Source of the DNA: Nocardioides soli
GTDB lineage: Bacteria > Actinomycetota > Actinomycetes > Propionibacteriales > Nocardioidaceae
Length of the DNA stretch: 34,811 nt
Reading direction: 5' to 3'
NCBI RefSeq assembly: GCF_014191495.1
Contig: NZ_JACHWR010000011.1
Span: 1 to 34,811 of the forward strand
A model generated the notes under the pieces. That model saw only the letters and a program-made list of their open reading frames with translations, ran no database searches and was not told the DNA's origin. Numbering within the stretch: position 1 is the first letter of the stretch; the number at the start of each line of letters is the position of its first letter. The translations under genes were made by a program, and so were the position numbers. Below are positions 31,483 through 34,811 of the stretch, piece after piece.

Positions 31483-32073
31483 ATGAGCGACCGCGCCGAC
31501 CCGTCGTACGACTCGCCCCGCGCCGTGCCGGCCGGGCTCGCGAGCCTGGCCGAGCACTGGGGGCTCGTCCTGGCGTACGGCGTGGTGACGCTCGTCCTCG
31601 GGATCGTGCTCGTCGTGTGGCCGGACTCCACGGTCACGGTCTTCACCGTGCTGCTGGCCATCCAGCTGATCGTCGCCGGCATCTTCCGCATCGTCGGCGC
31701 GCTCAAGATGCATCGCAGCGACGGCATGCGCGCCCTCGTCGGACTCACCGGCGGCGTCGCGCTCATCGTCGGCCTGCTGATCCTGCGCGACCCGCTCCAG
31801 AGCGTGCTCGTGCTCGGCATGATCCTCGGCGTCTTCTGGCTCTTCGTCGGGATCGTCGACATCCTCGGCGCGATCGTCGCCCCGCCGCCCGAGGGTCGCG
31901 GATGGCAGCTCTTCAGCGGCGTCCTCGGGATCCTGTTCGGCGGCTTCCTGGTCGTCTACACCGACCTGTCCCTGCGGGTGCTGATCGTCCTGGTCGCGAT
32001 CTGGCTGATGGTCGCCGGCGTACTGGCGCTGATCGCGGCCTTCCAGCTCCGGTCGCTGCGACCGGCGCGCTGA
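31483..32073 (+). CDS. HdeD-like (DUF308) membrane protein
   Basis: The product is 196 residues from ATG 31483, preceded by GGGAGG at 6 bp; the open frame starts earlier, but only this ATG has a Shine-Dalgarno. After a polar N-terminus (about 25 residues) come six hydrophobic segments arranged in three pairs: WGLVLAYGVVTLVLGIVLVVWP, TVFTVLLAIQLIVAGIFRIVGAL, LTGGVALIVGLLIL, VLVLGMILGVFWLFVGIVDILGA, LFSGVLGILFGGFLVV and VLIVLVAIWLMVAGVLALIAAF. The repeating L-x-G-I-x-x-I-x-x-G pattern is that of the HdeD/DUF308 family, tied to acid or general stress in E. coli; no enzymatic activity is known. It follows the LAL gene and precedes the large membrane protein gene by 18 bp. Confidence 0.85.
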   Translation: MSDRADPSYDSPRAVPAGLASLAEHWGLVLAYGVVTLVLGIVLVVWPDSTVTVFTVLLAIQLIVAGIFRIVGALKMHRSDGMRALVGLTGGVALIVGLLILRDPLQSVLVLGMILGVFWLFVGIVDILGAIVAPPPEGRGWQLFSGVLGILFGGFLVVYTDLSLRVLIVLVAIWLMVAGVLALIAAFQLRSLRPAR

Positions 32074-32091
32074 GACTGAGAGGATCGGGCC

Positions 32092-33453
32092 ATGGCGGAG
32101 GAGAAGAGCTCGTCGGAGGTCGAGGAGCTGCGGGCCGAGGTCGAGCGGCTGCGCGCCGAGATGGGCGGGCCACCCCCGACCGCCGAGCTCCCCGTCGAGG
32201 GGCACGGGCGCACCGGCTGGTGGCGGCCGGTCGTGGCGACGGTGCTGATCATCCTGATGGCCGTGCTGGCCCCCCTCTCGGTGGTCGCACGGTGGGCGCA
32301 CGACACGGTCTCCGACACCGACCGCTACGTCGAGACGGTCCAGCCGCTCGCCAGCGATCCCGCGGTGCAGGCCGCGGTGATCGACCGGATCACCAACGAG
32401 ATCGTGACCCGGCTCCAGATCGACTCCGTGACCGACCGGGCCGTCGACGCGCTCGCGTCGCGGGGCCTCCCGCCCCTGGCCGAGTCCAGCCTCCGGGCGC
32501 TCTCCGGCCCGCTCGCCGGCGCGATCGACGGGTTCGTCAAGGAGCAGGTCACCTCGCTCGTCGAGTCCGACGAGTTCGAGACGGCCTGGGTCGAGGCGAA
32601 CCGCCAGGCGCACACCCAGCTGGTCGCGGTGCTCACCGGCAAGGACACCGACCAGGTCCAGATCACCAACAACGCGGTGAGCATCAACCTCGCGACCCTG
32701 ATCGACACCGTGAAGCAGCGCCTGGTCGACCGCGGGTTCGCGCTGGCCGGTCAGCTGCCCACGATCAACGCGCAGTTCACGATCTTCCAGTCCGACGACA
32801 TCACCAAGGCGCAGACGGCGTTCCGGCTGCTCGGCGCGATCAACACCTGGCTGCCGATCATCGCCCTGCTCTGCCTGGCCGGGGCGGTCGCGGTCGGCCG
32901 CTCCCGCCGACGCACCCTGGTCGCCGGCGCGCTCGCGCTCGCGCTGTCGATGCTGCTGCTCGGCGCCGCACTCAACCTCTCGCGCGAGATCTATCTCAAC
33001 GCGGTGCCGACCGACCAGCTGCCGACCGAGGCGGCCGCCGCGATCTACGACACGCTGGTGCACTTCATCCGGCTCAGCCTCCGCGCGCTCCTCGTGGTCG
33101 CGCTGGCCGTCGCCTTCATCGCCTGGCTCACCGGACCCGAGGGCGCTCCCGCCGCGTTGCGCCGGGGTACGTCGCGCGCGATCGGCGCCGTGCGGCAGGG
33201 CGGCGACCGGGTCGGCCTCGACACCGGCCGCTTCGGCATCGCCCTGCACACCTACAAGACGCCGATCCGGATCGCCGTCCTCGGTGGCGCGCTGCTGATC
33301 TACGTGCTGCGCGACCATCCGACGGGAGGCTTCGCGATCGGACTGCTCGTCGTCGCCGCGATCATCCTGCTGCTGGTCGAGCTGCTGTCCCGGCCGCCCG
33401 CTCCGGCCGGCGACGGCACGGCCGCGCCCCCGGCACCGCCCACTCCTTCCTGA
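32092..33453 (+). CDS. Large conserved-looking membrane protein of unknown function
   Basis: This 453-residue protein begins with a short coiled coil, SSEVEELRAEVERLRAEM (about 7-24), then helix 1 (VVATVLIILMAVLAPLSVVA, about 47-66). A large extracytoplasmic domain follows (about 67-260; WAHDTVSDTDRYVETVQPLASDPAVQAAV), with amphipathic helices. Hydrophobic segments come at about 262-285 (INTWLPIIALLCLAGAVAVG), 290-312, 330-352 (LSLRALLVVALAVAFIAWL), 396-412 and 416-432, ending in a Pro-rich tail. The D-T-D-R-Y-V-x-T-V-x-P-L-A-x-D-P-x-V text near helix 1 is a familiar motif in actinobacterial hypothetical membrane proteins, but no function is known. It forms a likely two-gene unit with the HdeD-like gene (18 bp gap). 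Confidence 0.75.
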   Translation: MAEEKSSSEVEELRAEVERLRAEMGGPPPTAELPVEGHGRTGWWRPVVATVLIILMAVLAPLSVVARWAHDTVSDTDRYVETVQPLASDPAVQAAVIDRITNEIVTRLQIDSVTDRAVDALASRGLPPLAESSLRALSGPLAGAIDGFVKEQVTSLVESDEFETAWVEANRQAHTQLVAVLTGKDTDQVQITNNAVSINLATLIDTVKQRLVDRGFALAGQLPTINAQFTIFQSDDITKAQTAFRLLGAINTWLPIIALLCLAGAVAVGRSRRRTLVAGALALALSMLLLGAALNLSREIYLNAVPTDQLPTEAAAAIYDTLVHFIRLSLRALLVVALAVAFIAWLTGPEGAPAALRRGTSRAIGAVRQGGDRVGLDTGRFGIALHTYKTPIRIAVLGGALLIYVLRDHPTGGFAIGLLVVAAIILLLVELLSRPPAPAGDGTAAPPAPPTPS

Positions 33454-33507
33454 GGGATCGGTCGGGGGCGGATCGGGTGTCACACCACCACCCGCCTCCC
33501 ACCTGGG

Positions 33508-33746
33508 CCAGGTGGTTTCGAGGCTCAGGCGCCAGCGCGCCTTCACACCTCAACCACCGGCTTCGGTGGTTGAGGAGGTTGCGCTAGCAACCGTCTCGAA
33601 ACCACCCACCCGAACACGCCCGGGCCAGACGCCCGCCAGGTGGTTCCAAGGCTCAGGCGCCAGCGCGCCTTCACACCTCAACCACCGGCTTCGGTGGTTG
33701 AGGAGGTTGCGCTAGCAACCGTCTCGAAACCACCCACCCGAACACG
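33508..33746. repeat. Tandem 111-bp palindromic unit, period 128 bp
   Basis: 33508-33618 and 33636-33746 are nearly identical (two substitutions seen). Each unit holds two head-to-head elements with ends GGTGGTTTCGAG and CTCAACCACC (33511-33558, 33565-33606; second copy 33639-33686, 33693-33734). They are joined by the hairpin CAACCACCG-GCTT-CGGTGGTTG and contain an inner hairpin GGTTGC-GCTA-GCAACC. The ends match the array at 20333-20760. The open frames across this region are repeat-encoded and are not genes. Confidence 0.85.
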
Positions 33747-33880
33747 TGTCGGCGGCCATGAAATTCTGCCCGGAGACGGCCACGAAACTGCCCGCTGGCG
33801 GACATGAAACCTGCCCGGTGGCGGTCATGGGATCTGCCCGACACGACGTCGTCTGCCTCACCGGCTCCGACGGTTGAGGC

Positions 33881-33932
33881 CCCTCCTCAGGTGCGATCGG
33901 CGGTGCTGAAGCGCCCGTCGCCCTGAGGAGGG
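33881..33932 (+). promoter_or_regulatory. Hairpin enclosing the istA ribosome-binding site
   Basis: CCCTCCTCAGG (33881-33891) pairs perfectly with CCTGAGGAGGG (33922-33932). Inside, GCGA pairs with TCGC and GGCG with CGCC. The right arm contains the Shine-Dalgarno GAGGAGGG of the TTG start at 33938. Such leaders prevent translation of transposase from read-through transcripts while a promoter inside the loop would escape; here no promoter was identified. Confidence 0.6.
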
Positions 33933-33937
33933 ACAAC

Positions 33938-34811
33938 TTGAAGTCTGCCGAGGAGATCATGGAAATCCTGGATGCCTACGACCTGACAGGGTCGTTGCGT
34001 GATGCCGGCGAGCTGGCCGGATGCTCGCACCACACGGTCAAGCACTACGTGGACCGCCGTGCTGCCGGGGGTGAGCTGGACAAGGCCGTGACTCGGCCGC
34101 AGTTGATCGATGAGTACCTGCCCAAGGTCGAGGAGTGGGTCGAGCGGTCCAAGGGCAAGGTCCGTGCCGACAGAGCGCACGAGAAGCTGCTCGCGATGGG
34201 CTACAAGGGTTCGGAGCGCACCACCCGTCGTGCGGTCGCATCGGTGAAGAAGTCATACCGGTCAGGACATGTGCGGGTCCACCGGCCCTGGGTCACCGAG
34301 CCGGGGATGTGGCTGCAGTACGACTACGGCGACGGACCTGTCGTCGACGGCGTCAAGACGGTTCTGTTCGTGGCGTGGCTGGCGTGGTCGCGGTTCCGGG
34401 TCGTGATCGCGCTGCGCGATAAGACCATGCCGTCCGTGTTCGCCGCGCTGGACCAGACCTTCCGCCGGTTGGGTGGGGTGCCGACCTACGTGCTGACCGA
34501 CAACGAGAAGACCGTCACGACCGAGCACATCGCCGGGATCCCGGTCCGCAACGGACAGCTCGTCACCTTCGCCGAGCACTACTCGGTCGTGGTCCACACC
34601 TGTGTGCCGGCGGATCCGGCGTCCAAGGGCGGCACCGAGTCGTCGGTGAAGATCAGCAAGGCCGACCTGGTGCCCAAGGACACCAACCTGCGTGAGGAGT
34701 ACGCGTCGTTTAGCGAGCTCGAGGAGGCGTGTGAGGCGTTCTGTCAGAAGGTCAACACCCGGGCTCACCGGACCACGAAGCGGCCACCGGTCGAGATGTT
34801 GGCCGAAGAGC
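33938..34811 (+). CDS. istA: IS21-family transposase IstA, N-terminal part (3' end outside window)
   Basis: The open frame from TTG 33938 (GAGGAGGG upstream) runs past the last base and gives at least 291 residues; ATG 33959 is an alternative start. An N-terminal HTH (SLRDAGELAGCSHHTVKHYVDRR, about 16-38) precedes the rve/DDE integrase core. The core acidic residues are visible: LQYDYGDG (first Asp, near 128), VLTDNEK (second Asp, near 188) and GGTESSVK (Glu, near 229). IstA with its ATPase partner IstB catalyses transposition and target choice. Codon usage includes more T/A-ending codons (CGT, GGT, TTG, TTT) than the neighbouring genes, which suggests recent transfer. It appears intact as far as it can be seen. 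Confidence 0.88.
   Translation, partial: MKSAEEIMEILDAYDLTGSLRDAGELAGCSHHTVKHYVDRRAAGGELDKAVTRPQLIDEYLPKVEEWVERSKGKVRADRAHEKLLAMGYKGSERTTRRAVASVKKSYRSGHVRVHRPWVTEPGMWLQYDYGDGPVVDGVKTVLFVAWLAWSRFRVVIALRDKTMPSVFAALDQTFRRLGGVPTYVLTDNEKTVTTEHIAGIPVRNGQLVTFAEHYSVVVHTCVPADPASKGGTESSVKISKADLVPKDTNLREEYASFSELEEACEAFCQKVNTRAHRTTKRPPVEMLAEE

Larger units (their letters stand above)
33747..34811 (+). mobile_element. IS21-family insertion sequence, left part (right end outside window)
   Basis: The element begins at TGTCGG (33747), exactly where the second palindromic unit stops matching the first one's downstream sequence. Four degenerate repeats of form CGGnCATGAAAnCTGCCC start at 33753, 33777, 33799 and 33822 (about 23 bp apart), as expected for the multiple transposase-binding sites at IS21 ends. 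CGTGTCGG (33745-33752) recurs inverted at 33838-33845. An istA gene follows. The istB gene, right end and any target duplication lie outside the window. Confidence 0.8.

Noticed and set aside
31321..33546. 741-codon minus-strand frame over the HdeD-like and membrane-protein genes
   Set aside because: Antisense of membrane-protein genes often reads as polar Gln/Asp/Arg sequence; no Shine-Dalgarno or domain.
33512..33715. Open frame of 67 codons
   Set aside because: It is encoded by the two palindromic repeat copies, which give the same peptide twice; no ribosome-binding site.
33747..33845. Short tandem repeats as a stand-alone satellite
   Set aside because: Position beside istA, about 23-bp spacing and TG start fit IS21 terminal transposase sites better.

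Overview
This is a very GC-rich window with dense, short-spaced genes, frequent GTG starts and long antisense shadow frames. It looks like a chromosome segment of a high-GC actinobacterium. A polyphosphate glucokinase, a mycothiol-dependent-type DinB/MDMPI protein, DrrAB-like exporters, two MMPL pumps and a large LuxR (LAL) regulator all fit that group. A Nocardioides-like genus is plausible, but this is inference from content; no rRNA or tRNA is present to settle it.

Layout. (1) 1-3644 (+): a corrinoid C1 module, with the end of a B12-binding methyl carrier, a methyl-THF:corrinoid methyltransferase, a 2Fe-2S/ASKHA reductive activator and a DUF1638 protein. A methylene-THF reductase (3717-4577, -) faces it and could oxidise the methyl-THF produced. 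The substrate-specific methyltransferase probably lies left of the window. (2) 4606-8804: an MFS efflux pump, a diiron acyl-ACP-desaturase-like protein, a secreted three-repeat Ig-like protein and an ABC ATPase. (3) 8839-13777: a DrrAB-type ABC exporter with a paired operator upstream, an MDMPI protein, an NYN/OST-HTH protein, a PadR regulator and ppgK. (4) 13883-20322: a MarR regulator divergent from an MMPL transporter, then a 1258-residue secreted phosphodiesterase/5'-nucleotidase fusion preceded by 11-bp direct repeats that resemble a PHO box. (5) 20323-25831: a repeat array running into the 3' end of an ACT-malic enzyme gene, a TetR regulator with a striking operator, a second MMPL transporter and a small membrane protein. 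(6) 25867-33453: a cardiolipin-synthase-like PLD enzyme, a SHOCT protein, a DUF6325-type protein, a 66-residue conserved-looking protein, an 870-residue LAL regulator, an HdeD-like protein and a large membrane protein. This looks like a cell-envelope/stress island. (7) 33454-34811: two copies of a 111-bp palindromic unit, then the left end and istA gene of an IS21-family element that runs off the window.

The most unusual layer is intergenic. Several hairpin-forming repeat types occupy gene junctions. One apparent insertion split a stop/start overlap in the corrinoid operon, and another supplies the stop codon of the malic enzyme gene. Two genes (the phosphodiesterase fusion and istA) have Shine-Dalgarno sequences buried in hairpins. 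Nearly every regulator is next to a readable inverted-repeat operator candidate.
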